From NCBI GenBank assembly GCA_028673005.1, contig CM054113.1:64556850-64620849 (forward strand): a stretch of DNA of 64,000 nucleotides, in the 5' to 3' direction. Made by a program: the position numbers and the translations under genes. Below, in pieces: positions 1 to 11,900 of the stretch. Each line of letters starts with the position of its first letter. Position 1 is the first letter of the stretch. The stretch is from Tanypteryx hageni (taxonomy: Eukaryota; Arthropoda; Insecta; Odonata; Petaluridae). The notes under the pieces were generated by a model. It was not told the origin of the DNA. It was given only the letters and a program-made list of their open reading frames with translations, and searched no databases.

Positions 1-203
1 CTAGCGATTATTTAAAGCTAAACAGAATAACTGTATTCCTGAGAATGAAATATGCACTATAAATTTTGGTCTATATTTCGCGAGAAATTGTAATGTGTGA
101 GATATATTTTATAGTAAATTAATAATGTGAGATATTTTGTGCTCTCGTTCACAAATACTCGGCCTCGCTATCAGATGGAGTGCATAAACGAATCAAATGC
201 ATA
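1..203. other. Unannotated AT-rich sequence
   Basis: I see no gene, RNA or repeat signal here. It lies outside the TTAA-flanked element that begins at 208 and is probably intronic to the upstream part of the laminin gene. Confidence 0.4.
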
Positions 204-779
204 TTAACCCATAATCACAGGCATCAGAAATTGATGCCCCAACACAGACATGCGGTCTCTCAGACCCCATGCCAAAAATAAATAATTATGTGAGAAGAAA
301 CAACATTGTATATAGTTTTCTTGTTTATATTTGAAATAGGGCCTTGGCGAGAAAACACAAACATATGAACTCTTAGTATGCAATATCTTCTTAGTAAATA
401 TAAAAATGAAATTTTTTATCACAGAAAAGGCTCTAATTTTTGATAGGTTACTTTTTTAAATTTCATACAGAAACTTTAGTATTTGCTTTAGTCTTTTGCA
501 GAGGGTTTGTTTAAACACATACATATAAAATAATTTTAAAAAAAAGAAAAACATTTAAAAATGGGGACCCTAACCATCGTCACTTCAGCGCATGCTCCGC
601 AAGCGGGTGCTAAACATTTCAAACGTATTGAGCTGCTACAAATAAAACATTGGAAGGCAGTTTTTGTTTTCTTTTCCGGATGTGCGACGGTCCAGGACAG
701 TTTAACTGCAACATATCTTCAGAAATTTCCGAAACCGTGAACATGGTACTACAATACCATTGGCCATTTTGAATCAACT

Positions 780-1460
780 TTCTCCATTACAAGTTCTGTC
801 AACTTTGATAAAATGTAGTTCCCTTTGCATATGTAATTTCCATGCAAGTCATTGAATTGCGGTTTATATACCTTGCAAGAGTTAAAAAATCCTCATTAGG
901 ATGTATCAATCTACCGTTTGAAGGTACATAACCCAATTTTTTCCTGATGGTTCTAATGTTGATGTCGAGTCTCCTAGCCAAGAGTACTTATGCTTGAATC
1001 TATGGGCAACATAGCCAGTTATATAAGCAAGACCATCTGCTTCAAGATCATCATAATTTTCAACTTCAAGCCCTTGCAATGCTACCTCCTCTGTATTGTA
1101 ACCTTCATTGTCAGAAAACTCAGGAAAAAGACCCTTCAACATATCTACTGTTATACACAATTCATCCTGGAGTTGGCATGTTCTTTCATCTTCCTTGTTA
1201 AAGTTTATTAAACACTGCTCTTTCGAAATTGCTGTTGTATTACTATTTACAGTGAAAACTGTTGCTGAATGTTTACCCATCACATATGCCCTAACCTTGT
1301 GCATATAGTTTAAAGCATTAGGGCTATCATTACTATTCCCTAAACTTCGGATGTATGAAAATAAACATTCCAATACATCTTGGTTTAATTTGGTAGTTAA
1401 AAGAAACTACACTGTGAATTTCTCTTAAATACTTGTAAAGTCCTTGTAAAGATTGTATAT
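780..1460 (-). pseudogene. P-element (THAP9-like) transposase relic, C-terminal part
   Basis: The minus strand encodes a frameshifted C-terminal part of a P-element/THAP9-type transposase. Recognisable pieces are QPFQKGIIVDIQSL near 1450 and ECLFSYIRSLGNSNDSPNAL near 1330-1370, the counterpart of the family's conserved E..F..IR.....D.P..L block. DGLAYITGYVAHRFKHKY follows near 1000-1050, and a decayed tail reading GRLIHPNEDFLTLAR near 870-920. At least two frame changes and several stops break it. It continues the reading of the segment at 1788-2350. The enzyme family cuts and pastes P elements using GTP as cofactor; this copy cannot be functional. Confidence 0.8.
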
Positions 1461-1787
1461 CTACAATTATTCCTTTCTGAAAAGGTTGCAAGTTCTTCCG
1501 TCAAACCACTCGCATGCACTTGTTACAAGCAGCAACTTCATCCAGGATCTCATTTTGCAATTCTAAATTGGTACCATATGCATTTCGAGGACCATTCCCA
1601 TCAAACATCACTGATGAATTGAATACATCAAAGAAATCATTTATTAGTTTTATTATCTTGCAATATCATCAACATCTTCTACAATTATATTCTTATCATG
1701 GCAATAAACAAGGGCTGATGCAACTGTATCACAAGCTTTAATTTTTGTCTCCTGAAGGGAGAAGGGTTAAGATGCCCCCTGGTGATT
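1461..1787 (-). pseudogene. P-element transposase relic, insertion-domain segment
   Basis: Minus-strand reading gives KACDTVASALVYCHDK near 1700-1745 and IINDFFDVFNSSVMFDGNG near 1600-1660, separated by stops and a frame change. These match in order and character the part of P-element transposases just after the catalytic centre. The + strand reading of this interval is a shadow. Assigned by position between two clear transposase segments. Confidence 0.6.
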
Positions 1788-2350
1788 TTAGGAATTATGT
1801 TGAGTTCCCCTTTTAATGAGTACAGTTTTTCCAAAACAGAAATGACACAACTCTTCTATTTGCCAAACAAATCCTTGATCTACCAAATGGTTTCTGAATA
1901 ACTTCACTGCATGAGGCACATCAGCAAATACCTCCCTTGTGTCATAATGGGGATTTCTAAATGAAGTGCAGTCAAGGTTTATTCCAAGCTGAGTCCACAG
2001 GGCTCTGTTTGTTGGACGTAAGTCACTAACTTGAGCAACTACTTTGTAGCCATTTTCCTCTACGGCAATAATTATCTCAAATAAGAGATTTTTAGTCACT
2101 GCCTGATCAAAATTATAAAAAATGGGTTGTTTCCATTTTCCAAACAAACTACGGGCCATTACAGTTTGTAATTATTCAAAGGGGCCAAGGACCTGTTTTG
2201 ACTTCCTATTAATGCACAATTTACTACTTATTTTCATTTCATCAAAAGAAATGACAGTAAATTTCTCGAGTTGTGTTAAGTGCTTATTCTTAATATTCAC
2301 TATTGATAGGACATTCCTCTGTAAACCACAGTTGAAGTCATACCTGGCAA
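1788..2350 (-). pseudogene. P-element transposase relic, RNase H-like catalytic segment
   Basis: The reading DFNCGLQRNVLSIV, then LEKFTVISFDEMKISSKLC and KQVLGP, then MARSLFGKWKQPIFYNFD (ATG at 2159), VVAQVSDLRPTN and FADVPHAVKLFRNHLVD follows the P-element/THAP9 catalytic core in order. The Asp of SFDEM and the Asp of VSDL occupy conserved acidic positions. One in-frame stop precedes MARSLFG. The segment starts immediately after the truncated end of the inserted hAT element. Decayed, not functional. Confidence 0.85.
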
Positions 2351-2358
2351 CCTAAGAC

Positions 2359-4252
2359 TTTCTGCCTCTGATGTAGTCATGGAAATTGTCAAGAGGATTT
2401 TTATCAGTTTCGTAATTTCACTAAAAACATCATCTAGATTATTTTCCAAGATAAATTTCAGCAGCTCAATTAATTTGCAATATTCATGAATATCAGTCCT
2501 ACAATAGAATACTTTTAGTTCAGTTTCAAGCTTTTCTTTGTCAATCATGGGATAAGCTTCAGTGGTCAGTACTATCTCTTTTGTGGGATGTTCATTCTTA
2601 AATCTAGTGAAGCATTTCTTGTTGAACAATTTAGCAGCTACTAAGTGTTTAGTGGAAGAATATCTGTCCATTATATCAACACATATATAGTCACACACTT
2701 CCTTAGCTTCTGCCATGAGTGTCTTTGAAGGATTCTCACAGTACTTTGAGTTTCTCAATTCTAAAATAGCAGTTTTGAAATTTGTTTTATATTCATTAAC
2801 TTTAAACACACTAATTTCTCGAGATTGCATTTGGTTGTAAATTAATTCAACATGAGGCATAATCTGATGAAAAAGCTCTAACCAAAACTTGAAATTATCA
2901 TCATTCAGGTATTTTAAAATTCCTGTTGCTTCAGCAATGGTTTGATCTGCATTTGATGTTGACTGAATTTCAGTAAGGCAGTTTTTTCAAGGTTGCAAAT
3001 TTTCATGAACTCTGTTTATGGTCTGTATGTTGAAATTCCACCTTGTAGAGGATGGACGTGGAATGCTGACGTCCATATGTTTCTTGAGAATGGACACACG
3101 TTGTGGTGATCTTGAGAAGAATGTTGGAATAGCCAGAATGTTAGAGAAAAATATTCTTGCGTTTCGTGTAATACTTGCTGCATTTCTCATTATTAAATTA
3201 AGTTGATGTGCATAACAGTGAATGAAATGTGCATTACTATAAACTGCTTTTATTTTTGCTTGAACTCCTGCTTTTTTGCCTTTCATGACATTTGCACCAT
3301 CAAATGTCTGAGCTATCAGTTTTTGTCCATTTCCTTGAAGGATTATGTCCAATTGTTCTAAAATACGTTTTGATATGCCATCTGCAGTTTGATTTTCTGG
3401 AATAAAGAATCCCCAAAAATGCTCAAATATTTCTTCATTCAATACGTACCGTAGAACAAGGACCATTTGAGTGTGTTCCGAAACATCTGTTGTGTCATCA
3501 GCCATGACAGCTACAAAGGAAGCTTTTCTAATTTCCGTCCTTATCTCCTCATGGTATATTTGTAGCAGGCAGTCAAGTATCTCATTCTGAATGGTCTTAG
3601 AAACACCTTTGAAGACTGCACTGGGTTCTAAGTGATTCTTCAAATCTGAATCTAATTTAGATGCAAAATTTACTAATCCTCTAAATACCCCTGGATTTAC
3701 TGAATTGTCTTTTTCATCATGTCCACGTAAGGGAGTTTCAAAGTTTCCACAAAAGTAAATGCAGTCTATTATTTTGGACAAAATTTCACGGTTCTTTTTA
3801 ACTTTTATATTATGCTCATTGATTGAAAGTCTGTATGCCTCACTAAGTTTCTCCTTAATACTTACGGTTCCTAAAAGTGACAGTGAAACAACATTATCAA
3901 CGTGCTTCTTTGACTTCTCATGCTTTTCAGTTTTTTCTTTCATTTTGTTTATATTTCTAAAACCATCTTTTGTCCAAGGTACATCACCTCCAAACAGCAA
4001 ACACGGGAAGCAAAACAGTGCATTTTTTACTTCACAGCCACAAAGCCAACTTTTCCGTTGGTACCATTCAGAATTAAAGCTATGAATATATTTCTTGTTG
4101 TTGCTTTTGCCTGGCTGAGATATTAGAATATCAGGTGTTGAACGACCTCTTTTCTTAACTGTAACTTTCTCATGGAGAGATAGCTGTGAAAACTTAAGCT
4201 GTTGAAGTTCACATACAGTCACAGAACTTATTTCTTGGGGATGCAAGGCCAT
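2359..4252 (-). pseudogene. hAT transposase (ZMYM1/DUF4371-type), one in-frame stop and truncated
   Basis: Starting at ATG 4252, 421 codons run to an in-frame TGA at 2987-2989, after which the same frame continues. Visible features: a TTF-type zinc finger around residues 70-117 (C71, C73, C81, C84, then HEKSKKH); a catalytic Asp in ADDTTDVSEHTQ (about 251-262); a second acidic position in FDGANVMKG (about 318); HCYAHQLNL at 345-353; and the STRWN motif near 403. The C-terminal dimerisation region stops at TTSEAE, so this copy is dead. ZMYM1-like host proteins derive from this family, but the stop, the truncation and the position inside another transposon argue against domestication here. Confidence 0.85.
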
Positions 4253-4767
4253 GGTTAAAGTTTTCTGTTAAATAAAAGAACCGAAAAAAAATGAATCAAA
4301 TAGAATAGCTGGAAGCAGAATAATAATCTAATTCTACACTCTTCTACACTTTATCACATTCAAGAATATGGTACACGGTTTTTAAGCACAACACACGCTG
4401 AGTAAAAAAAACTTCCTTCCACCATCACGCCAGAGCCGGCACTGCGAGAGCAACAGTGCTTTCTCTACCTGGCAGTCCCGCCTTCCTCCCCACCCTCCCT
4501 CCTATGTGCGCATGCGCACAACAGTCAAACACCACGTCGGTGGCACTGTGAAGCGCACAGTTCCATACAAAGATTTTTGTATCTTTTTCATAAACTGGGG
4601 GATCGCTACTGAAGTACTGACATTAAGCTTAAGGAATATATATTGTACTACAAAAATAAAGAAAGAATTAAAGAAAAAAGGACTCATTATATTAAATGTT
4701 ATCGATAATATCAAGTGGAAATAGGGGGTGCTGCAGTTCCGCAGTGCCTATACACGAGCCGCCACTG
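2359..4767 (-). mobile_element. hAT element (ZMYM1-like) inserted in the P element, 3' end lost
   Basis: The element begins at 4767 on the minus strand with CAGTGGCGGCTCGTG, a hAT-style terminus, right where the P-element reading YLRNHLK stops. Its transposase runs 4252 to about 2360 and ends abruptly after ISMTTSEAE, so the dimerisation tail and the opposite TIR are missing. Flanking octamers ATCTTAAG (4768-4775) and GTCTTAGG (2351-2358) agree at six of eight bases and may be the decayed 8-bp target duplication. The P-element reading resumes directly after. Confidence 0.75.
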
Positions 4768-4778
4768 CTTAAGATGAT

Positions 4779-5354
4779 TTCTCAAGTATCAATAAGCTTT
4801 GCTACTAACATACTGCAATGAAATGGCAGCTGAAATATCTGCTTCTGACCAAAAAATTCTTTTCCCAGGGTTTACTATGCATTTTACCTGGCCAGGAGAA
4901 AAAAACTGAGACAGTATTTCTGTGACACGCTCATCATGTTTTCCTTCGATGTCCTTTGCCTGTGCCTCAAAACTTAAATGTAATTTCTTGTTTTCCTCTT
5001 CCAGTTTCTGTACTCTAGCCTTAAGCTGCTTGTTTTCTGTCTCTAATTCATTCACTTTTAGCACCCACTCATTTAGTGTGTTGTTAGATAAGTCTACTGG
5101 CAGCACATTTATACCATCTAGTGCTGTAGACCCTGCAACTCTGAAATGAAATAAAAATTCGTAATTAGATCTGTTATTAAGCCTCTCTCTTCTTTTTCCA
5201 CATACTTCCTTTTCACCCATGAATAAAGGCAAATTAAGGGAAGGTACAGCATGAAATTTCAGTTTTCTACTATTTTTTGGTGAATAATTCAACAGCTTTT
5301 GCTGCAAGCTTCTGAAAAATGAACTTTCATCAAAATGCACAGAGCAAATTCGTG
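4779..5354 (-). pseudogene. P-element transposase relic, exon 2 (THAP end and leucine zipper)
   Basis: An acceptor (TTTTTTCCAG) ends at 5355, and the exon opens in phase 1, so the codon joining exon 1 is GCA. It reads ARICSVHFDESSFF, completing the THAP zinc finger (the C and H of CSVHF are ligands), then AVPSLNLP, the THAP boundary motif. A leucine zipper follows (VNELETENKQLKARVQKLEE), then FFSPGQVKCIVNP and AISLQYVSSKAY. TGA at 4789-4791 sits where the family usually has Arg (SKAY-R-YLR) and looks like a CGA-to-TGA change. The frame then continues YLRNHLK to the hAT insertion at 4767. Confidence 0.85.
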
Positions 5355-6292
5355 CTGGAAAAAATTTATAATTAATTAAATAATTGATACATAAGCGTTT
5401 GACAATGGCTAATTAATTAATGGAAATGATTGTAAAACGTAAAAAGTATGATGGGCTAATCCACGGAGTCAAAAATAATCTTATGAACTACCTTTAAAAG
5501 CAGTCTGGCCAGCAGGTGGGAACATTACAAGAAAATGCTTTGGTGCAGGCAAAGTTTAATGACTGAAGACTAAACTCAACTAAAATATTCACCGATCATG
5601 GAGAAATGGGCAAAATTGTAGCTTTATATTTTTCAAAAACTAAAATCGATCAGAAAACACACTAAATTTCAAATGTAAATAATAATTCGTTAAATCCTAT
5701 ATTTAAATTTATAAATACTGCGCATGAACATATGTAGGAAGAATTGGTGCTGTATAATTAGAAGGCACGTTTGTAAACATTGCTAAATTTACATAAAAAT
5801 GGTCATTAACGCAACAGTAACATTTTGTATTTTAGTAACACTTATGATGTTAAGTAGGTACTTATTTTAAATTAAATAAATAATGTTTCAGATCTTGTTA
5901 AGAGATATTTAAGAATTATACAAAAAATACACATCTAATTTTTTAATATGATATTCTCTCAACATACTGTATTTGTGACAAATTTATATTGCGCCAAGCA
6001 CTTTCATTCTAAATATGCATAAATCCACCGAAGAGAGACTGTATAAATAGATTAAGTAATAGTTAACGTCATACTGAACGAATAAATTTCATAATATTGA
6101 TGCTTTAACTATTTATAACGACATCACTAGTTTCATCTTAGCAACCACAAGGTGTTAGGTACTTAAAACCGTTTGACATGAATTTTACATCGCACAGATC
6201 ACTTAAGTTCAATTCACCAGCAATAATTAAATAAATAGATATTGATAAAATTAATAAGTAGCATATTTAAACCAAATAATACCAGTTCTTAC
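5355..6292 (-). other. Intron of the P-element transposase relic
   Basis: Between the GTAAGA donor at 6292 and the TTTTTTCCAG acceptor ending at 5355. AT-rich, no other feature seen. Confidence 0.6.
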
Positions 6293-6440
6293 CTGATTTC
6301 GTGTTTATGTTGTCTCTTCTCCGGCATGATCGAATCCATGTTTCTTGAATGGACTTTTCTTGTGGAAATCGAAAAAATCTCACCCTACCATTACAATTTT
6401 TGTAACTGTTATAACAACCAAATACCGCACAAGACGTCAT
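6293..6440 (-). pseudogene. P-element transposase relic, exon 1 (THAP zinc finger, N-terminal half)
   Basis: ATG at 6440 opens MTSCAVFGCYNSYKN, the first half of a C2CH THAP DNA-binding domain: the two Cys ligands, then RFFRFP, then the Trp of ETWIRSC. The exon ends at 6293 before GTAAGA in phase 1 and joins exon 2 at 5354 across an intron of about 940 bp. This domain binds the element's own internal end sequences in P elements. The exon itself shows no break, but downstream exons do. Confidence 0.85.
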
Positions 6441-6871
6441 TTCACTGAGAAAGCCACAGTTCAAGAGAAAACATAATAATTTTCGAAACCCGCGACCACA
6501 GACAACTCTAAATCTTACGCGGCAAGCGCAATCTCCTTGCCACGTGACGTCACACGCTCGAAGCGACGCTCGCATGAGACCTGCGCAACAACCTACCTGG
6601 TATTTATAGTACCTACCTTCATCAAAAAGAATTGTTCCGAAAAAATTACGCGAACACATGCATGCGGTCTCTCAGACCTGCAACGAAAGTAAACACGTTC
6701 TAGTACGCACAGGTCCGATGCTAGAATGCAACTGCCATACAGTAAATAAAGCTACCTGAAGTATACAAAGGTAAACAAAAACTCAAAGGCGGAGATGATT
6801 CACGAACTCTAAATGAGACTATTGAAATTTTCGTGCGGTCTGCGAGACCGCTGCCTGTGGTTACGGGTTAA

Positions 6872-7489
6872 GGTAAAAGTCATTATCTCATCTTGCACTT
6901 TTATAAGTATTATATTGTATTGTAAGTATTAGTATTGACTATTGTTTTCATAGAATGCACTACTATGATAATGAACATAATAATCTTTACGTATTGTTAC
7001 GCATATATTCAATGGCCTTGCTTGATCAGATGAGACCCTCGGCGCCCATCTCTGCATCTTACGGACCTCGGTTTCTTACCTTATCGCCGGCCTCGGTGTG
7101 TAGTGCGGACCCATGCCGCGCTGCTTTTAATTTGCTATATAGAGGTTTTTATTTTTTTCGACTGGCTTTCACGTTATTATATAGAAAGTTTTTTACCTTA
7201 AGAAGACGTTGAATAAAATATTTTTGTAACCGTTTTAGTTACGCAAAACTAAATTACGTCTGCTCCGCTGGTTGACGCGAGTAAAAATGATTTGCTGTAT
7301 TTCTTCCCCTTTAATTTCTATCGGTTATTAAAAATTTATTAATGTCTCTAAATCGCTTTCAGAAATTAGCTCATTCTTTATGGAAAGAAATAATTTTTTT
7401 TAATCGATAATTTTCATCAGAAAATCCCGTCTTAAGAAAGAATACGATCAAAGACACAGAACAAAAGGCGAGCTTTCTCAATCAATAGG

Positions 7490-7584
<95 letters not shown>

Positions 7585-8767
7585 TGTTCAAGGTCGCTAA
7601 GGCACCGTGAGAAGAAGGGGAATAGGGGACAGCTAGAGATGATTCATTCTCGTTTTCATAAATCGTATCCATGCGGTGTTATTCGTAAACAGTTCTCGAG
7701 TGCCACAACTTCTGTCTTTGGAAGAGATGAAGTGGGAAGAGACTCTCAGCTACTGCCTTGTAAGGAGAACGAAGCGGCAAGCTGAATATTTACAGAGAAC
7801 TCGACTGCTTTATTTGAATAGAGTTGAAGTTCATGGGAAATATTCTAGCACTAAAAGCAGTGATTAAGAGTTAAACATTTGTGTGGTATAAACCATTATT
7901 ACTTCATCATGCGATAACTCATAAACTTATTGAAATAGAATTATGTAAAAATATAAGTTATATAACACGTACTATGGCGTAGATATTCCGAAATTTTTAC
8001 GTAAATCCGATTTTTAGGTAAAACGTTATAAATGTTAATAATGAACTACATCAAAATTGGCCATTTCAATTAAATACCTGCCGGATTTACGGTAGAGTGG
8101 CAATTAAATCTATCCCGTCTCTGTGGGATTAAGCCTGACGTACTCACGCATGGCTGGTCTACCCGTGTGTATGCAACCCTCTGTAACCTCCGTACAACGA
8201 ACCCCTTTTTTCAGTCCCGCCAATTTCGTTACATGGAGGTTTTACTGTATAGTCAGGAAAGTGCCCATGAGTTTTTGGTGCCCCGGTTAGCTACCCAGAT
8301 CACTGGTATCATGAGCTAACACAGCTTATAAGTGCTTGGTACCTTTTTATATGGTGCCTACAGCTCCGAATTGGTACAACTTCATTTTTTTCATAAAATG
8401 TCCTTATTTAAGAGTTTATCATGATAAATGATATACTACAGCAGGTATGGCAAATGATTTTTGTCATGTGACAAGAAAGTAATATGAATCATCAAAATTT
8501 TTTCTGAATGTCACTACTTTACTCTTCTAAGAAACTTCATATTTTATACAGAAAATACAAGCTTATGCATGTCAGGCAAAATCGCATGTGAGCCATTTCG
8601 AGCACCCATGCCATGTATTTTACATCCCTGTATTAGAGGTTAATTGGAAGCTTAAGGTTATAATAAAAGTCTTCATTGGAAATATTTGAATATGCACGGT
8701 GTATAAGTTATATCTCTGTACTTTTTTGTGATGATTATGTATGTGTTTGTTAATTACTTATTATCAG
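6872..8767. other. Probable laminin intron sequence with a microsatellite
   Basis: No conserved exon was recognised between the piggyBac-type end and the first laminin exon. A 63-codon reading at 7676-7867 resembles nothing I know. The TA/GA microsatellite at 7494-7581 is listed separately. Confidence 0.45.
7494..7581. repeat. (TA)n(GA)n compound microsatellite
   Basis: About 30 TA units followed directly by about 13 GA units, ending before GTAGTGTTC. The Leu-Ser and Ile-Tyr peptide readings across it are artefacts of the repeat. Confidence 0.95.
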
Positions 8768-8972
8768 TGAAGAGCTTCGCACTCTAAAGAGTTCAATGGA
8801 TGTAGCTGAAGATAAGTTGAACCAAACTAAGGCCCAAGCAGAGAGTACAAATAAAAGAGCAGGAGACGTTTATACAGATGCTCTCAATATATACAGAGAC
8901 GTATATTCTTTAAGTGTTCCTGAATTAGATGTGCCAGCTCTTAAAGAAGAAGCAGAGAAAACAGCAAATGAG
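8768..8972 (+). CDS. LanB2/LAMC1-like: Laminin gamma exon a
   Basis: Acceptor TTATCAG at 8761-8767 and donor GAG|GTATGT at 8973. The first base completes a codon begun upstream (phase 2), followed by 68 codons: EELRTLKSSMDVAEDKLNQT, then the conserved YSLSVPELDV. Ends in phase 0. Confidence 0.93.
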
Positions 8973-11900
8973 GTATGTTGTCATCAATTCACCAATCATT
9001 TAGTTTTCTGCCTCATGTGGTCTTAATCAGATGCTTTGTGTGTACTTGCATAGCATGTTTTTTAAATGCACTTATAGTTTAATTTTGGTGTCTGTTTGTC
9101 TGTCTGTGCACTTGCATAAATTGAAATTATGACGAAACTATAAACAGTAGACAGCTGAAACTTGGAGTGTAGATTTCTGTACTTCTACCATTTGTTTTTC
9201 TTTAGATTTGAGTTTTGAAAAATTTACAGGGTCGGTAGGGGTTCATTTAATTTTTTTATATCTCCGAAGGTATAAAAGAAGAAAAGTTGAAATTTTCATA
9301 TCAATGCAATTTACAAACAAGGCTCTAGTGACAGAATATTTGATGGTATAATCACATAAAAATAAATTAAGGCAAGCTAAATTTGTGTACAACAGGTGAT
9401 CAAGTTCCAAATCCCCATAAGGTTGTTATCCTATTAATGGGAAAAATCTTCATAGCAAAATAAAACAAAACATTACCGAATCTAATAAAAGAAGAAAAAA
9501 CACACTAATTTTATCCATGTTCATGGATAACACTTTACTTGTTTTTATTGTTCTGGCCCCTCCTATTATTTGAGATGATTCAAAACCATAAAAATACATG
9601 CCCTAATTTTGGGAATTTATTAATATTGAGGGCAGGTTGGAAGCATGTATTAAATATATGTTTTTACGTTAACTCCTATGGGAAAAATTCCCTCACTTAC
9701 TGCAGCTTCAGTTAGTGCTCTATTTTTCAGGAACCAAATAAGCTCACTAAGCGAGGTATGCCTGTATTGATATTTTTGATACATATTTATTAATTGAATG
9801 ATAATAATTATTAGCAATGTGTCAGCTTGAAATTTCATTACTTGGGACAATAAATAGTTATGAAATATTTAAAAAATACTGTCAAAGGTTTTCTAATAGA
9901 TCAACAAATTTATGTTCAGTATGATACATCTCAGTAGATTGTTATGCTGTGAAAATGAGCATTTTGGGAAATGATTTCAAATAAGAGATTCATGAGCAAT
10001 TTTTTGTCATGTCAGTTAATAATCATCATCTATGCTTAAATATTTCTTAAGTTGCAATTTAAAAAATTACACCCAAGCCAAACAAAACTGGCAATATTTT
10101 AATTGCATTATTTACAAAGGCTATTAAAAGTCACATAAGATATTGTGCATTCATTTGTAAATAAAGCAATGTTGAATATTTTATCAATGAACAGGCAATA
10201 CGTATTAAGCAAAATGTTAACGATGTGCTGGAGGCTCAGGATGTGTTAATAAAAAGACTTGAAGAAAATGGTGAAATGGGAAATGATCTGCTGAAGAGAG
10301 GAGAGGAACAGCAGCAGATTGCTGATGAGCTGTTGGCTGATGTTGATGCAGCAGATGGAAAGGCTCAAGAAGCTGTAAAGCTAGGAGATGAGACCCTCGA
10401 GGAAGCCCAAAAGACCTACAAAACACTCAAAGGTATATAGCGCATGCATTTTTATTTATTAACCATGTCACAATTTTGTTATCTTTTTATTATATTTGAG
10501 ACAATGATTTTTTTAAAAGCTCTTTAGAATTTCAAATTACTGCTTTATACCTATTAATCAGAAGGGCCATAATGTCAGAATAAATTGTCTTTCTTCATAA
10601 GCGACTAAAAATCTTACAATGGTGGTTGGCAACTTATGGCACTTGTCCCAAAAGATGGCATGCAAAGAGATTTTGCATGGTACTATATTTCAAAGGAGAA
10701 TTACAAAATACCTCTACATGTTTTAAAAAGAATCTTACTTTTATTTCAATTGTATTTAATATTGTAATGATAAAGCATTATATTCAGGATGCCTTATAGT
10801 ATAATAATAACTTTTAGTAAGCAGTATGGACAAAACATTTAAAGGTGGCGTGTACGGAGGGCCACAGATAATGAATATTGATAAAGAGTGGCATTCAAAA
10901 GAAAAAAATTACCAACCTCTCCTGCACAATATGCTAAAGTAAATAGCACCCCTTAATCACCTAAATTATTTATGAAGTCATATTTATGGAAATTTTTAAA
11001 TGGTAACCTTTAAAATCTAAATTTTCATTTTTTCTATACTTGGAAAAAACTTACCATGCATCAACTTTCATTTAGTTCCAATTAATTTGCAAACGAATCA
11101 GCACTTGAAATAGGCATTTGTGAAGATAATTGTATTGACAGACAGTTTTTTGTTACAAGGATGATTTTGTTCATTTTTTTAAACAGAGTTTGACAGAGAG
11201 GTGCAGGAAAGCAAAGAGGAGGCAGAAAAGGCTCTGACTATGTTTGGCGAAATTGAGGGGCTTATAATGGGCGCTGAAAATAGAACAGCTAATGCTGAGA
11301 AAGCTTTGGCTGGGGCAGAACAGAATGCTCAGATTGCCAGAGACACTGCCCAGGAAGCACAACGAAAATATGCTGAACAAGCATCTGAGGCAATTTAATG
11401 CATAATTTATTTAAACTCTCAAACTTTCCCCATAAAGTGTTGTTTTGATGACTAAAAATACATTTTTTGATACTTGAAAAATTAACAGAATTCAAGTCTC
11501 TTTCATTGTGTCCATCAATTAACAAAAAACAATGTAAAAAATAACTGAATGGAAGTGTTTAGATAAAGATAGTATTTGTAATATGGACCTAAACTTAGTT
11601 ATTAAATTCATTAGTATTCATGAAATATAGAAAACTTTAATCTGACCCCTATATACTCTTATTACTTGCAAAAAATCTTTGTTAAATTTAAGATAGCAAG
11701 GTACACGATGGAATACAAAAAGTATTATTATTTTTATAAACAAAATTCATATTCTTATCAACACATTTATTATTGCATAGTACAGTGCAATAATCACCTT
11801 GACTAAATTTGGAATGTACCTACATATCTTCATCAAGTATCTCATCTAATGTAATCTCTTTAAGTTATTATTCTTATTTAATTATGTTTATGAAATATGA

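Larger units (their letters stand above)
208..6867. mobile_element. piggyBac-type element ends (TTAA flanked), carrying a nested P element and hAT
   Basis: TTAA sits at 204-207 and at 6868-6871. Just inside are matching inverted ends: CCCATAATCACAGGCATC on the left, and the complement of the right end reads CCCGTAACCACAGGCAGC. Subterminal copies of TGCGGTCTCTCAGACC occur near 253 and 6663, with a variant near 6835. TTAA targets and such palindromic subterminal motifs are typical of piggyBac-like elements. No piggyBac transposase is visible inside; the interior is a P-element relic. The likely history is a short non-autonomous piggyBac-type element that received a P element, which then received a hAT. 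Alternatively the two ends belong to separate copies. Confidence 0.6.

Noticed and set aside
2987..4252. Domesticated ZMYM1-like host gene
   Set aside because: In-frame stop, lost C-terminus, hAT terminus next to it and insertion inside a dead P element all point to a transposon relic.
7676..7867. 63-codon + strand reading upstream of laminin exon a
   Set aside because: Does not resemble laminin gamma and has no matching splice sites in phase with 8768.
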